A stretch of 64,000 bases of DNA from Asterella californica (GCA_036924285.1 JAYKYS010000007.1:14198001-14262000), one strand, 5' to 3'. Counted from the stretch's first letter, positions 1-12,595 are shown. Notes: generated from the letters alone by a model not told the origin. Made by a program: numbers and translations.

Positions 1-148
1 TCGACTGTTAAATGTTACCCCTAAAGTTAAATGTTACTCCCAAACGAGTTATGGAAATAATCCATAAGTGGAGTGTCTTGTAAAAGCGCTCTCAAAACTA
101 TATGAGAGACATCCTGTTGATCTAATAAAAGAAAAACTTAATTGAAGG

Positions 149-200
149 TTTAATTATTACCTAACCTTTCTTGACAGAAGAGTTAAGTAATAAATTAAAC
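149..200. repeat. Dispersed palindromic repeat, copy 1
   Basis: An imperfect inverted repeat: a left arm reading TTTAATTATTACCTAAC and a right arm reading GTTAAGTAATAAATTAAAC around a short spacer. Related palindromes occur near 36941, 45143 and 57181, so this is a family and not a chance hairpin. Its role is unknown; it could be part of a degenerate LTR or a small inverted-repeat element. Confidence 0.6.
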
Positions 201-3200
201 TGTTCAGTTCTATACCAGTTCAATGGCAGTGCTAGGTGAATATGCATGGCAGTTGCACTTCCGGGAAAAGACGAGATAAGAATAAGCGAGATCCACGAGA
301 CTAAAATCTAGAGACGTGATTTGTAGCCGTAGGGTTTTTTCCTGTCCTGGAAACAGTTGTTTTTTCAGTATGAATTTTTTCCGTGAACATTGTTTCCCTC
401 ATGTCTCCGTGAACATCGTGTCTAAATTAGAAAAGTACTATCTAAGGAAGTACTACTTTGGACTTCCATGCACACTAAGAAGTTTAGTGAATACAGATTT
501 ATTTATAGAACAGGGTAGCGTCTTGGTACAGACTGCGACTGGGGGTTCTATGAACCTGAGCTCGAATCCCGCTGTGAAACAAAATAAATCCTGGCTGTCT
601 AAGGAAAATATATTTGAAGGTAACTGAAACCAAGAGACTGAAAACAAATATTGAAATGAACAGTAAACAGTCAGAGGGTCTACGAAGGATAAGTGGTTAT
701 CCTAAAAGATTTCTAACACTTGGAATGAATACTGAAGAGTTAAAGGGGTGTCTTGGTAATTTATTTCTCCCTTAAGCACACAAAGAGAACAAACGATTCG
801 TCAAGACTGGAAAATAATTCAAATTAAAAAAAAACAGTTCAATACAACGATCGAGAGTTGACTGGATGAGTATGCTAGGTGAATAAACACTGTTACTGAA
901 CCGCATATTAGAAGTGAAAAGTAATTGCTTGTAATCATTTGAAGGTTTTGCTACATAATAAACAAACACTTTGTGGCTCTGCAATGACGATGCCATTACA
1001 ACAACCACTCAGCAAGAACTACATCGTTCTGCTATCTAAGTGCCGTTAAATTTTACAGTAGCTTCTTTTGTAGTTTATATCACATTTGCTTTATCATATA
1101 TTCAGACTTTCACTCAGCAAAGAGTCATATATTTACTTGACAGGCTCTATGCGCGATAAGACTTGCTAGACAATATCCCTGCGGTAAAAGTCGAACTTGA
1201 CAAACCCCTTTACCGGCAGCAGACAATATGAGACTACCACCATGGCGATCTTTTTTACATGGAGCACTCCAATCTTGCATGGCATGGATGTAATGTCTGA
1301 CGTGTTATAACGTAGTGTTGAGGCGTCAAAAGGGATCATTTGAAATAACTCACAGTGAAGGAAAGTCGATCGACTCAAATGGAGCACAACACATTTGAAG
1401 TGCACGGCTGATAGTGAGCACGGTCGAACGAAGTGGAAGTGAAGAGAATCCAGATCGCCATCTGTCAAACTCTGTTGGTTTGGTTTCCGGAGGAGTTCCA
1501 CGATCCCACTGTAATGCAAAATTGATCACTCTAGAAAATTTAAATTTGTGCAGATCTGTTCGTTCGTAGTAAATGAAACCATCTTGTCAAAACAAATGTA
1601 AAATTACAAGACAGATCAATCGATTGTCATTTGCACGGATGGATCTTACATCGCTTCTCGACTCACTCCACTGAACAGCACATGTGTTTTTATCAAGTCG
1701 AGCTTTTAGCATAGAGGTCATTTGTAGCTAATCTTTCGCGCATGAGGTCTGTCAAGTAATAATTGACAAAGAGTAAAAGAAGTTTAGAAATAACATCTTA
1801 CCTCTTGTGACTTGTCGTGTATGGTTTGTGCTATAATCTTGTAAGCTACATATATTTGGTCATGAAGATATATTTGACATATATCTTGTTGAACACTACA
1901 GTGAACCATTAACAGCAGCAAATTTCCCTGCTTATCAAATATATGTATTATCCATAGGTCGTTTAGTTACATGATTTATCTTCCATCAAAAGTGGTTAAG
2001 AATGTCAATCAAGAGGTTGTGATACTTGAACACAGTGGTAGTTTTGTAACCATGCTAAGTTATCAACTGATTATTTCAAAGGTTTGCTAGAACATTGATA
2101 GTTCATGTATGAGCAGTTCTAACTACTCGAGAAGAGATTGCTTTCGAGCTCATTCTCATCAAAGTAATACTTGTATACGTCACAACATATTCAAACTACG
2201 TATAAATCAAATTTACTTCTTCTAAGAAGATATGATCATCAACATGAATGTGTGTCTTATTGATTTATGAATCAATTTGATTATGAAATAATGGTGATTT
2301 TCCTCCTTTGGTGTGGATCTTCAACTCAAGCTACTCCTTTGCTCCCCAAATACAAATAGAGTTACTATCTCAAGATTCAATAAAGGATTTTGTTAATCAC
2401 ATGCAAGTAAAATATATTACTTATTTTCAAACAATAAATAAATAAATCATGAAGCTCATATATATTATATATTTAATTCTTAAATCCGAATTAAAATAAA
2501 ATAATGTGATTTATACAAAATGCATTAGTTTGTAAATATTCCCTTTTTCTTATAGAAAAATAAAATAAAATCCTTTAACGTAAGTATTAACGTACTTCAA
2601 AATGTCTCGCATGTTAATCAAAAAATACGAAGAGTTGTCTCACGAGTTACTAGTACTATTGTATGGGTGGATGAGAGAAGCTACTACCATTACAAGCAAT
2701 CAGGTTATATTATCTTCTATTGAGCAGTAATCAATGGCAACTGATAAAGATCTTTAAAATAAGGACAAGTTGTGAAACAAAACTTAAGAGAAAACAGGTA
2801 AAAAGCTTTGAAATAAGTACAGATTCCACAACATACTTAAAGCAAAAGAACAAGTACATTCTCATAACATAACTTAATATAAATATATATACGTTATCAA
2901 AAAGGTTGCAAATAAGAAACCAAATAATTTTATTTTAACTCATTGAAAATTACAAAGTTGTAATAAAAAATTAACTATATAATTATCCAAATCAATTCAT
3001 AATAAAGAAAACATGATGGAATTATGCTTCATATAAGTTTATGAAAATTTTAACAAGCTCTACTCAATGGATCACTGGGTAAGACCTTCATTATAATTAA
3101 GGTACATTTTCCGGTAAGTATATAAGTGTGAGGATAGTCTCAGATATAATCAGTTCTAGAATAATATGGGTCTTGATTGCTATTTAAAGTATTATATATC

Positions 3201-4540
3201 TCTTATATAGGGTTCAACCAACTGTAAACTATCATGTAGTCATGAGTTACGTTGTCAACTATATGTTGGAAATGGAATTTTTGGGAACAAAGTAATTCAG
3301 ATTTGTAGTTCAGATGGGTGTGATAGCACCATTTGGTGGACCTTGTCGAGAATAGTGAATTTGATATTCGATTTTTTGCAAATAGACCTACTAAGAGGAA
3401 TTTGAGGAAATCGAAGATTTATGTTTTGATGTGTGAAAGATTATGATCTTGATTCATGATGTTGATGTTGATGTCTCACGATTTGAAGTTTACGTGAGAG
3501 AGAAATGTAACCCTTGAAAAATTAAAAACCCTGTCAAAATTTTAAATTTTGACTTTCTAGCTTTTTTTTACTGTTATAAGAAGTGATCATTTTTTCTTGG
3601 AATGACTATAATTTATCTATGGGAGTCAACTGAAGGCTGATATCCTCTCACCCAAAATCCAAATGTCAACTCATGTGAAAAGTACCAGAAAACTTGCCCC
3701 TATTTGTAACTAGAAGTGTAAATAAATCAATTTTGTTATTAGGAGAAAAAAGCTCAAGTGTTTGTTGTGATACGTCCTGTCCTAAGTTATATGTGACATT
3801 TAGAAATATGTGGATATTAGAAAACACTTCATACCAATTGCAATGCAACACGACAACTGTCCCACAATTGGATATAAGTACAGATTGACATACATCCAAC
3901 TTCCATGGATAGTACGTAGGTAGCTTGAGTATAAAGGTTAGACCGTCGAGGACTATTGCTAAGTCATTGTTGGCTAACCTTCAAGTTTACATTGAATGGA
4001 TCATATTTTCTTTTGTAAGCAAAATGGATTCAAATTTTTGGAGAGACATATTATGTAACTCGTTTGGACGAATGGATGTATTAGTGTATGAAGATGCAAC
4101 GAATAGTGTATGAGTTAGTGCAAGAGTTAAAGTTCAAATGAGTTTATTCATATTAGCTATATGAATATACATGCTTATCTTGTTGTCTTTGACATCAATG
4201 GAGATGCACCTATGGTGACCTATTGTTATCTAATGTTTAAAGTAAACATTATATCATTATATAAAAGTTATCTTGGAATTTTTATGATTATGTTGAGGAA
4301 TAATATATTGCGCTGATAATGAATTCAGTGCATTACATGACGGGCTCCTTAGATCATCAACAATCAAAACATCACAAATATAACATATGTGCACAAATTT
4401 GAACTGATTTGACGATGAAAAATAAATGTAAATAACAGATAGAATGATTATCTAAACAGTTTCTCTACTTACAAAACGATGTAGCAACATGTGGATGAAG
4501 AACTGGAAGACTATGTGTGAATTATATATTGAGTAGTTTA
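201..4540. other. Spacer, no gene recognised
   Basis: AT-rich sequence, especially 2400-3050. Open frames are short and look random. The only structured item seen is a weak tRNA-like A-box/B-box pair near 515-570. No gene can be supported. Confidence 0.6.
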
Positions 4541-4544
4541 TATA

Positions 4545-5273
4545 ATGGACAAAAGAGATTCCGATGGGCCGACGCTTTGGGTCTCCTTGCGGAGACTATT
4601 GAGCTTCAGAGTGAAGTTGCGAGTTGAGATATCCTGAGCTTGTTGAGCATGACATTGCTTACAAGTTGAAGTCATGGATTTACACTTGGTGCAAGTGCCG
4701 CTCGAATCACGTAGACTCAATTGTTATTATCTAAGTTGTATGTTTTTTTTGTATCTTTTCAATTCTATGATGATTTGATAAGAATTCCATCAAGGGGTAA
4801 CGAGCAACCGTCGCTTATGATCTTGGACATCATGACTGCTGTTCCGCATTGTGCGGGTGATCACTCTGATTATCGGATACTTCTTGGAGAGATAGTGTGT
4901 TTGCCACGACAGTTCGGAGAGGATGCACGTTATCCACATGGATGACGTACACACCATGCGGTGATGGTCTTTATGTAGAAGTACTTCATGTCATCAAATG
5001 ATGCGATATTACACTCGTGCCAAAGAGAACTTCATGAGTGAGACTTTCCACTCTGTTATCAACAAGTTTGCTATGAAGAGAATCCATTGGGAGCGATAGC
5101 ACGAGGCTCGACTAGCTTGTGCTGCTATGGACTGGAATGAGAACATTCGACGTGAGGTTGTATCGAGACGTACACGATGTCAAAATGATTCATCAATTCA
5201 TAGACGGCCGTCCACTAATCGAGTGTTAGTCTCGTGCACTACAATGTGGAAAGACGAGTTGCGAATACGTATA
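4545..5273 (+). pseudogene. Decayed transposase-like gene
   Basis: Translation in shifting frames gives family-like blocks in a consistent order. These are a block around 4630-4710 with HDIAYKLKSWIYTWCKC, a block near 4850-4880 with CAGDHSDYR, a block near 5023-5098 with KENFMSETFHSVINKF and KRIHWER, and a block near 5100-5150 with ACAAMDWNENIRR. The GDHS...ENF.SE.FHS.IN...DWNEN pattern is that of a large uncharacterised transposase-like family I associate with mosses and other non-seed plants. An in-frame TAG sits inside the KRIHWER..HEARL block and the blocks change frame, so the copy is dead. No terminal inverted repeats were found. Family placement is from memory of the pattern and is tentative; the coding origin is fairly safe. 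Confidence 0.5.
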
Positions 5274-6504
5274 TTTGGATGCTGATATCTCACCAAGCGC
5301 ACAACTTTCAGGTTTGTTCATCTTTGACTTTTGCAATTATCATAATGGAAGTTGATTACACCTGCATATGTTTATTTATTGGTGATTCTGATTCCAACTT
5401 ATGTGCATTTGCAGATGGTTCTCTACTGCAAGTTGTCATTATACAAATAGAGTTATCATTTTGATATCTATATTGAGGATATATATTACTTCGCATGACT
5501 CTTGATATTGTGACTTGTTGATTTTCGTTACTATGAGAAGTACCTGGTCTTTGTTGATTTCCGTTACTATGAAAAGTTCCTGGTGGGACAGTTTCGAAAT
5601 ACTTTGAAGTCTATCGTTGGATGTAATATATTTATGAAGCTTTTGTAACGTATACTCTAGCATGCTATAATATTTTAGACGGAGGCGATTGTGTGTGGAG
5701 GTGGAAATAACAATTCTCTATGTTTATGTATGTATGTATCTTTCATTGTAGACTCTTAGGTAAATAAAATTATAATGAGTTTTAATTTCAATACGTATAT
5801 ATTTGGTAGATTGAGTGCTCTGTGCAATATGCTAAACAAAAGTGAAGAGATCTGGCAATGGAGGCTATTAGATAATTATCTTCCACCAAGTGGTAACAAT
5901 CGAGTTATTTTGCATGGATGAACAGCTATGTCACCTAATAGGCAGAAAATATTACCAGTTTCGTACTCTACAGAAAAAAACTATGGGAAGTTTGAGATGA
6001 TAAGAACTATATCTCCAAGAGAAGAGCTAACCCGAATTACCCAATTCTATTCGGCCAGTAGAATGGACAGATCTCTCGCATCACGAGGGGAAATTTTCAT
6101 TGTAGTTAGTTCTTCTTCTGTGAAGGTTTCAAATTTATTTTACAGGTATGAATTTTGAACTCGAGGATCAGTTTGTGAAATAACAGACAACAGTCAGATG
6201 GAGTTCATTATTGAGAGCTTTTACAAGCTTTTATTTTTTGCAGTGCCACTGGGGGTTGAACCCACTGAGCCCTCGGCTGGGATGGCATTTCTAAGGAGCT
6301 GCAATCAGTTCCCGGATTGGCTAATCCAGGTGCATAATGCATGCCTAGAAAACACAAAATCACCACACCACAAAACATCATCCGAAATTCAGCGGAGCAT
6401 GCAGTACAAGCTGCAATAAATCCATAAAAAAAGAGTGAAGAATGTTCAATGTTCGTTTCTACAGCTACTTGAATGAGTTACAGTTACACTACCAACCTAT
6501 AATC
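5274..6504. other. Spacer, no gene recognised
   Basis: No coding or structured feature can be supported. The stretch near 6245-6280 shares a short GGGGGTT/GAACC-rich similarity with 541-556, which may mark a repeat. Confidence 0.5.
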
Positions 6505-6822
6505 TTAGGCAATGAAACCAATAAGTGCCTCGTTCTCCTTAGATAGCTCATTCTTCATTGCCTGCTCCAAGCAAGCGAGGAGTTCTGTATGATCCGCATA
6601 TCCTAACACTCTCGCTAGGCTTTGTAAACTTGATACCTTTGACGCTTGGGTACATTCTCTGAGAAAGCAGCAACAAGTGCACCCAGAAGCTCATGGTTCT
6701 AGATCTACTCTAAGATTATTCATCCTTGCAACTTCAGCTGCAGCCTTAGCATAACGAGGAAACCACTCCCTGAGCTCTTCCTCACTGACATGAATTTCTC
6801 GAGTTCTCAATGTCTCACCAGT
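6505..6822 (-). pseudogene. Coding fragment, unknown protein C-terminus
   Basis: Read on the minus strand, one frame gives a protein-like stretch: REIHVSEEELREWFPRYAKA followed by AAAEVARMNNLRVDLEP, then a TGA. The same frame continues with LARVLGYADHTELLACLEQA and ends ENEALIGFIA at a TAA. The composition (charged, helical) is unlike chance translation. I do not recognise the family. The internal stop and the lack of a credible upstream start suggest a decayed gene or the last exons of one. It lies upstream of the NDUFA5 homologue on the opposite strand. Confidence 0.35.
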
Positions 6823-8520
6823 GACAACTCAGTACTATCCAACCTCATCGAAACTCTGCTCTCTTTTTCATTGTGAGGCATATCGTTGTGCAGTCCTACA
6901 TCCTCTGAATATGAACCCACGAACAAGGTTTAGAGTTCAAAACACCATGAAAACCAAGAAACCATCACTAAACAGTAACGAGTAGTTCTCATAGCTTTCA
7001 CTGAGATAAAACAGTCGGACGAACAGATTCCAAGGCTACTATAAACTAACCAACCCTCACCATCATCCCTAATGAACGTATAATGTCGACAATGTGCGAG
7101 CTATCAAGAAAGACAAACCAGGAACCTCGAAAGAACTTGCAAAAGTTCAGAAATAGCTCTCGATCGCGGATCTTCCTTAGCATAACGAGCTTGATATGCA
7201 AATGATAATGATACCAAGAACAAACGCAGAACACGTAAATCGACCTCGGCAGAAATTGGCAGGAGAAGCTGTAATGCACCACGTCAAGTTGTGGCTACTG
7301 GTAAGATGAATAGACGAGATAGGAGCAGAGCGAGCACGAATACATGTGGCCTGAAAATGACCACTTGTGATTACAAGCGAGCATAAAACGATGGCTATCC
7401 AAATCTGAGAAAGACAGAAGACAGCAGCACGTCGAGTTCTCAATACGTAAAGACAGAAGACATCAACACGTCGAGTTCTCAAAGCGCGACAAGGTTGCAA
7501 CAATGCAGGTTCTCAGTGCACGGTTGCAGCAGGAAGAGAAAAAAAAGATCGTAGCAGGAAGAGAAGAAAACACACGGCAGAAAACCCAACGAGATCGAAA
7601 GCGCTGCAGAACGAATGACCTCTTACGCGAAATGTCGCACCAGCAATGTTCGTAGCCGTGCAGCAGGAAGAGAGAAAAACTGAAGGCAGCGAGAGCGAAA
7701 GCAATTGTCAATTTTCCAAACGCACGGCACGAGTGAGGAACTGCATGCTAGCGAAATGACGAGCGGTTGCAAGGAGACGGGAGGCGGCTCACGCCACCGC
7801 AACTTGCTAGAGCTGCAAGAGGCAGAGCAGCCCGCGAGAGCCAGAGCTGCCATCTGCCCTCAGTCTCCGAGGCAAATGAACAACCTGAAAAAATTTCAGA
7901 GTGCATTTTATATGAGGAGCGGGGGTTTAATGAATTCTTCCTCGCATGTTTTGCATATTCATCTCTTCCAAAGTGCGCTTCCGTTCCGCCGGAAGTGTAC
8001 TTTGGATGCATATTGATTTGGAATAGAAATAACTAATATTCTAATATATATTTTTATATATTTTAAATTACATATAAATAGTATTTATATCAACATAGTA
8101 CAAACAAGCATGAAATAATGTTACTTGGAATTAGGATTACATACAGTAATGCTGAGAAACCAAATTGCAGACCCTCACTTAGTGTCGCATACAAATCCGT
8201 GTAGTGGGTTGAAAGACCTATCAACTGGAACAAATATTTTGCTCATACGTATCATTTTAACATATGCCGAGAGAATCCTACGAGCGCTAAATGAAATCTC
8301 AGAGGTGGGTGATGCAGAAATAGGGATTGGGTGTTGGGTCGAGGGCATATGCCTGCTGGCCAAACAAGAAAAAAGCGGAAAAAGGTGGGTTGGAGGTCAT
8401 GTAGGAATATAACATATATATTTTATGGAAGACTATATGGTCGGACTCCGTAGGAGCGTCGCTAGTTCCAGCATCCTAACGTGAAGGATAGAGGAGGAAT
8501 GCCAAGTAATACCGGCCCGC
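6823..8520. other. Spacer / upstream region of the NDUFA5 homologue
   Basis: GC content rises between 7300 and 7900, producing several overlapping open frames on both strands (for example around 7700-8010). None shows a recognisable domain. A run of AT-rich DNA at 8030-8110 and a TATATATTTTATG stretch near 8413 precede the gene and could be promoter sequence. Confidence 0.4.
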
Positions 8521-8528
8521 TAGGGTTT
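8521..8528 (+). promoter_or_regulatory. Telo-box-like element in the leader region
   Basis: TAGGGTTT, the reverse complement of the plant telo-box AAACCCTA, lies about 140 bp before the ATG of the NDUFA5 homologue. A TGGGCT site-II-like hexamer follows at 8638-8643. In seed plants such elements often occur in promoters and leaders of nuclear genes for ribosomal and respiratory-chain proteins. The match is short, so the assignment is tentative. Confidence 0.3.
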
Positions 8529-8576
8529 GTTGAGTTGTGAAATGTAGTTTGAAGAGCAAGCAAGTGAAACAGAGAA

Positions 8577-8629
8577 GAGAAGGCAGGAAGGCGTGATTGC
8601 GCGCGACGAGAAGGCAGGAAGGCGTGATT
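8577..8629. repeat. 22-bp direct repeat in the 5' leader
   Basis: Two identical 22-bp copies (8577-8598 and 8608-8629, each beginning GAGAAGGCAGG) are separated by 9 bp just upstream of the NDUFA5 start codon. Probably a simple duplication in the 5' untranslated region. Confidence 0.7.
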
Positions 8630-8667
8630 TTGCGAATTGGGCTAGCGTGAAACTTCAAGGACTAGCT

Positions 8668-9757
8668 ATGATCCTCCGACGCATGGCAGGGCCACTCCTG
8701 GCCGGAGTGAAGGAAATGACAGGAATTGTTGGCCTGCCAGTGGTACCAAATGCGAGGGAGGTCTTGATTGGTTTGTATCGTAAGACGCTGGAAGCAGTGC
8801 AGCCACTTCCCGAGTCAGCTCAATACAGGAAAACGGTGGAGGAAATTACGCGTCATCGACTGGCAATCTGCACCGAGGAGGAGGATTGGAGCGAGATCGA
8901 GAAACGTGTTGGAAATGGGCAAGTAGAACAGCTCATCCAGCAGGCGAAGGATGAGCTAACCTTGATCCCCAAAATGGCTGGTACGTATAGGTCACATCTC
9001 GATTCACCTATTGTAGCTTTCGCTCTCACCACTCTCGTGTACGAAGGGAAGGCGCATATGATGATTGGCATGTCTCTTCGTGCACGGGTTTTCGTTCTCC
9101 TGGATTTTGCACTGCTTTGTATTCCGTGCAAGATTTTCGTGGCCCCTGACGCTGATCTGTTCATGTGGATGCTATCACGTTCGCCCCTTTGAGCTTGGGC
9201 AGCGTTTTATGCTTATAATTCAGAATGCTGGGTCTTTAGGGATCTGATGCTGACGAAGGGTCAGATTTTATCGTGTATTAAGGTCGTCGTATTGAAAGTA
9301 ATGTGTCCTGTCTGATGGGGGCGAGGTGGATTTTACACATTTGATGCAGAATGGAAACCTTGGGAGGCCCCTGAAGGTTATAAGGTTCAAATTGTCATCG
9401 AGGAGAACGATGTCCCAAGCCATGTTCCCATCCATCGGTAGGAGATTGATATATGCAAAGTGCACATCGTTAGTCAAGTCTTCAAGACGGTGAAGATGCG
9501 CTTGTAAGCATGGGAAGCCATAATCTCGCGTGATGTCTAAACAGGAAATAATGCATTTACACTTGGGTGGACCCGGCATGATGGTATTGCGAAAAGCTGT
9601 ACAGAGTCCGCGCCGTGTATATTCTATACGTAAGAGGCACGAAGGCCAATTGCTATTTGTCCTATCACAGAGGAATCCAACTTTGTGTCATTTGAACAGG
9701 TTACTTGAGCGCAATCTGCCTATGGGCGCCGCAAGTTCTGGGTCTGGATCTGTTTGA
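8668..9757 (+). CDS. NDUFA5: NADH dehydrogenase 1 alpha subcomplex subunit 5 (complex I B13 subunit)
   Basis: An accessory subunit of mitochondrial complex I, located in the matrix arm. Three exons are proposed: 8668-8980, 9350-9437 and 9673-9757, giving about 161 residues, close to the plant family length. Exon 1 encodes the family core: GIVGLPVVPNAREVL, YRKTVEEITRHRL, CTEEEDWSEIEKR and VEQLIQQAKDELTLIPKM. It ends at a GT donor (GCTG|GTACGT). Exon 2 starts after TGATGCAG and encodes EWKPWEAPEGYKVQ then IEENDVPSHVPIHR, the expected continuation, and ends CATCG|GTAGG. Both intron phases fit. Exon 3 (acceptor at 9672, ending at a TGA) is the weakest part: its NPTLCHLNRLLERNLP tail resembles the family C-terminus only loosely. 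The start ATG is chosen because MILRRMAGPLL aligns with the family N-terminus. Exons 1 and 2 are near certain. Confidence 0.9.
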
Positions 9758-12052
9758 AGTATTACTTTAATAACGTCAGCGACAGGACGGAGTTCCAGTA
9801 TTTCTTCCAGGTGAAATGCTTTTGCAATGAGGTCGACATTTTGGCTTTTGCCACCTTTGGACGTTTTTTAATCCACTGAGTCTAACTAATTGACTGACGA
9901 GCATTGCGATAAGCAAGATTCCGTTATTTTTTCTTGCGAAAGTTGTAACATATCATAACTAGAGCCTGAAGGGAAGCAGCCGTGAGAGGCTGCTAACCAC
10001 GAGACCTGCGATAATGAATAATGTGATATTGATCAGAGCAGCTGGAAGGGGACACATTTCTTGGTAGTGATTGTCTCAGCTGAGGGAGTTCAGCTTTTTA
10101 GTGGATGCGCCTACGTGCAGAAGTCTTTGCATGAGTGCAGTGAGTTATGACTAGAGAAGGTTGAACTGATGGATGGAGACATCTATCAGGTGTCGTGTTT
10201 ATACTTGCTTTTGACGTTGGACTTTATCATGGATGGTTCCTTTTTGAGAATTTTCGGAGCTTATTCTTGTTCTTTATTGACCCGATTCTCTTGCTAGCTG
10301 GGGGTGTCTGAATGCGGGTCTTTTCTGACGGGTGAAAGTCAAGGCGACTGTGCTCGAGTAACAGTCGCCTTCACTTTCTAGTGATTTTTGCTTACTTATC
10401 ATTTCGATTTACCGGTCCGTAATTCGATAAACTTCCTTGTCGCATTGAACTTCGTTTGCATTGTTCTTCTTGATGTAATCTTGAGAGGCGAACTACTCGC
10501 TCCAAACGTCTGTGGCCGTCTCCAGTGTATGTACCTCAGTGGCATTTCAGATAGTCTTCCAGAGTTTCTAAAAGATTACACTCTGGTCTTCCTTCATGAT
10601 TGTTATACCTACTACTATAGCCTAAACATCAAAACCATAACCGTGTACGGTGTGAGTTGAGTATGTGTGCAATCAAGGAAATGTAAACGTGAATTGCCCT
10701 AGGGCTATATGATTCTACAAGCAAACGCAAGTTTTATCTGTTGCGTTCGGATAACGAAATTTCGTCGAACGTCCCTGGTTTGACGGTCTGAAAGTCTGTC
10801 TAAAGTCAGGCAGGAAGCCTCGAGCATTGCATGATTCGCTTTCTTCACCCCTTTACACGCCTACTGGGCTTTTGAGTAGTGGTTCACGTACCTCTGGTTG
10901 GAGTGTGTTGTATATGGGCAGAAGTATACTCTTGCTGTCGGAAGTATTGTTGCAAGCGGGAGCTCAGTGTCACGACTGAGTACCTGCTTCGACGTACTTG
11001 TGTACAGTGCATGGGAGCTGGTATGGGTCAGCATTGTTCACCATTTCTAAGGGTAAACTCAACGAGGATGTGCATGGACATCTCAACGTCTGGGATCTTA
11101 GTATGGCTTCAAGGTGTGTAAACTTCCCGACGACCGTCAAGCTACGCTGGTGAAGGGTGAAGCTGCAACATACACAGGCTGCAGTCTGGCTTTCTTATCC
11201 TTGCAACCTTAAAACTTCCAGCTTGTTATGAGAAAAAGTAACTAAGGAGACTCTGGTAGGACTCCGCACAAGGGAACAATGCTTTTACATGTATGTCAAA
11301 CTAGGTACCACTCTTTGACCTAGGAACGCCTCCGTTGCCCTATCACACACTCGTATGCTAGCCAGTCGATCTACTCCATGAGCTTTCGTATCCTGTTTCG
11401 AAATGGTACCAACACTAACACTAGGGCCTCCGGATGGAAATCCGCCCCGAATATGCATCTAGTGAGATGACCCAAGACGGGCGAGCCTAAGAACGTTCAA
11501 GTCGAAAACAATCAAGGAGTTTACCCACATCAGAGGTCGAGTGCTACTAAAACAAAAGCCTGGAATCAAGACTGGTTCTATATTTGAGGCGCAGAATTGA
11601 AGTTCAGATTCGTCGGCAGTGACTGGTTTACGCTTCCCGTCGGGCAGTGCTTACGATAACCTCGGATGTATCTATGCACCAAAATCAACAAGAGCTTGAG
11701 GGATGGCTGTGGAGCAAAGAAGCTTAAAGGGACGAGGTACGTACTTCCCAGCGTGTTATACTTAATTCATTGCCCGCTCACAAGGCAGAATGATATGGCA
11801 ATCTTGAGTGTGCTTCTGAAACTCGAAGTTAAGAAAGGTCAAAGACCTTCATATGATGACTACCTGCTGCGAAATTTAGAGTTAAAAAACTGTAGATATC
11901 CAAGTATCAAACTGAAGTGAGGAACATTAGTGTTCTATTGTAGAGTAACTGTCAAGCCTAGGCAACGTTAAGAAAAAATACATAGGACGTAAAATCGTCG
12001 AGAGGGTGTCTTGTTCAATGGCTCCGTATCTGAGAGAGAGTTTCCTTGAACA
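9758..12052. other. Region without a recognised gene
   Basis: Likely starts with the 3' untranslated region of the NDUFA5 homologue. Open frames at 10388-10660, 10879-11121 and 11666-11920 have no recognisable domain and are probably chance. One strong hairpin (10334-10378) is listed separately. Confidence 0.45.
10334..10378. repeat. 18-bp hairpin
   Basis: Arms GAAAGTCAAGGCGACTGT and ACAGTCGCCTTCACTTTC pair over 18 bp with one mismatch around a 9-nt loop. It lies about 580 bp after the NDUFA5 stop codon. It could be RNA structure, a small-RNA precursor or the trace of an inverted duplication. Confidence 0.6.
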
Positions 12053-12595
12053 TCAGACTGAAGCCTTTATTGCCTCGGAACCTCCATAACCGTTCATGCT
12101 TCCACATGTCAGCAGGCAAATTATCACAACTATAACGGCCACCACATTCCCCTCCTTCACCACACTCTTGAAAGCCATCCAGGAAATATCTCTTGCAATT
12201 AAACTTCCTTCCTCAATAAGCCGTTGGGAGCGGCCAAATATGCCTCTACCGAAGATGTACTCGAATACCAGGGCTGTAATCCAAGTCATGATCAGTGCTG
12301 GCACTAAAAATGTGATTAATGCAACCATTGCCAGCAGCCCAACCTCCGTTCCTAGAACAGCAGAATTGTGTAGCAAGGCCCACTCACTTGCACTCCTAGG
12401 CAGCCGCTTAAAACTCCAAATCCAGGGAGGCGTGAGTTGAAAGACGAGAAACAAAGCCCAAAAGACCATTCCCCCATAGAGTAACGTACACCATGCCATC
12501 CATGAGCACTTACAAACAGCAATCCTTATTGGCACCTCGGATAGATTAAAGAGCCCTCCAGCCTCTTCCTGAAAGTTCCGTCTCCATTTTCCCAT
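12053..12595 (-). CDS. Uncharacterised four-helix membrane protein
   Basis: An uninterrupted 180-residue frame that starts at an ATG in good context (GGGGGATGGG). Hydrophobic stretches lie at roughly residues 32-53 (WMAWCTLLYGGMVFWALFLV), 84-105 (LGTEVGLLAMVALITFLVPA), 102-115 (LIMTWITALVFEY) and 152-165 (VVAVIVVIICLLTC), so three or four membrane helices are likely. The N-terminus is basic (MGKWRRNF). I do not recognise the family. A TACTACAG just upstream of the ATG looks like a 3' splice site, so an intron in the 5' leader or an upstream exon is possible. Length, lack of stops and coherent membrane topology favour a real gene; no homologue is claimed. Confidence 0.6.
   Translation of the reverse strand: MGKWRRNFQEEAGGLFNLSEVPIRIAVCKCSWMAWCTLLYGGMVFWALFLVFQLTPPWIWSFKRLPRSASEWALLHNSAVLGTEVGLLAMVALITFLVPALIMTWITALVFEYIFGRGIFGRSQRLIEEGSLIARDISWMAFKSVVKEGNVVAVIVVIICLLTCGSMNGYGGSEAIKASV

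Noticed and set aside
9268..9579. 103-codon minus-strand frame
   Set aside because: Lies antisense over NDUFA5 exon 2, whose plus-strand reading matches the protein family.
12096..12440. 114-codon plus-strand frame
   Set aside because: Antisense shadow of the membrane-protein gene.
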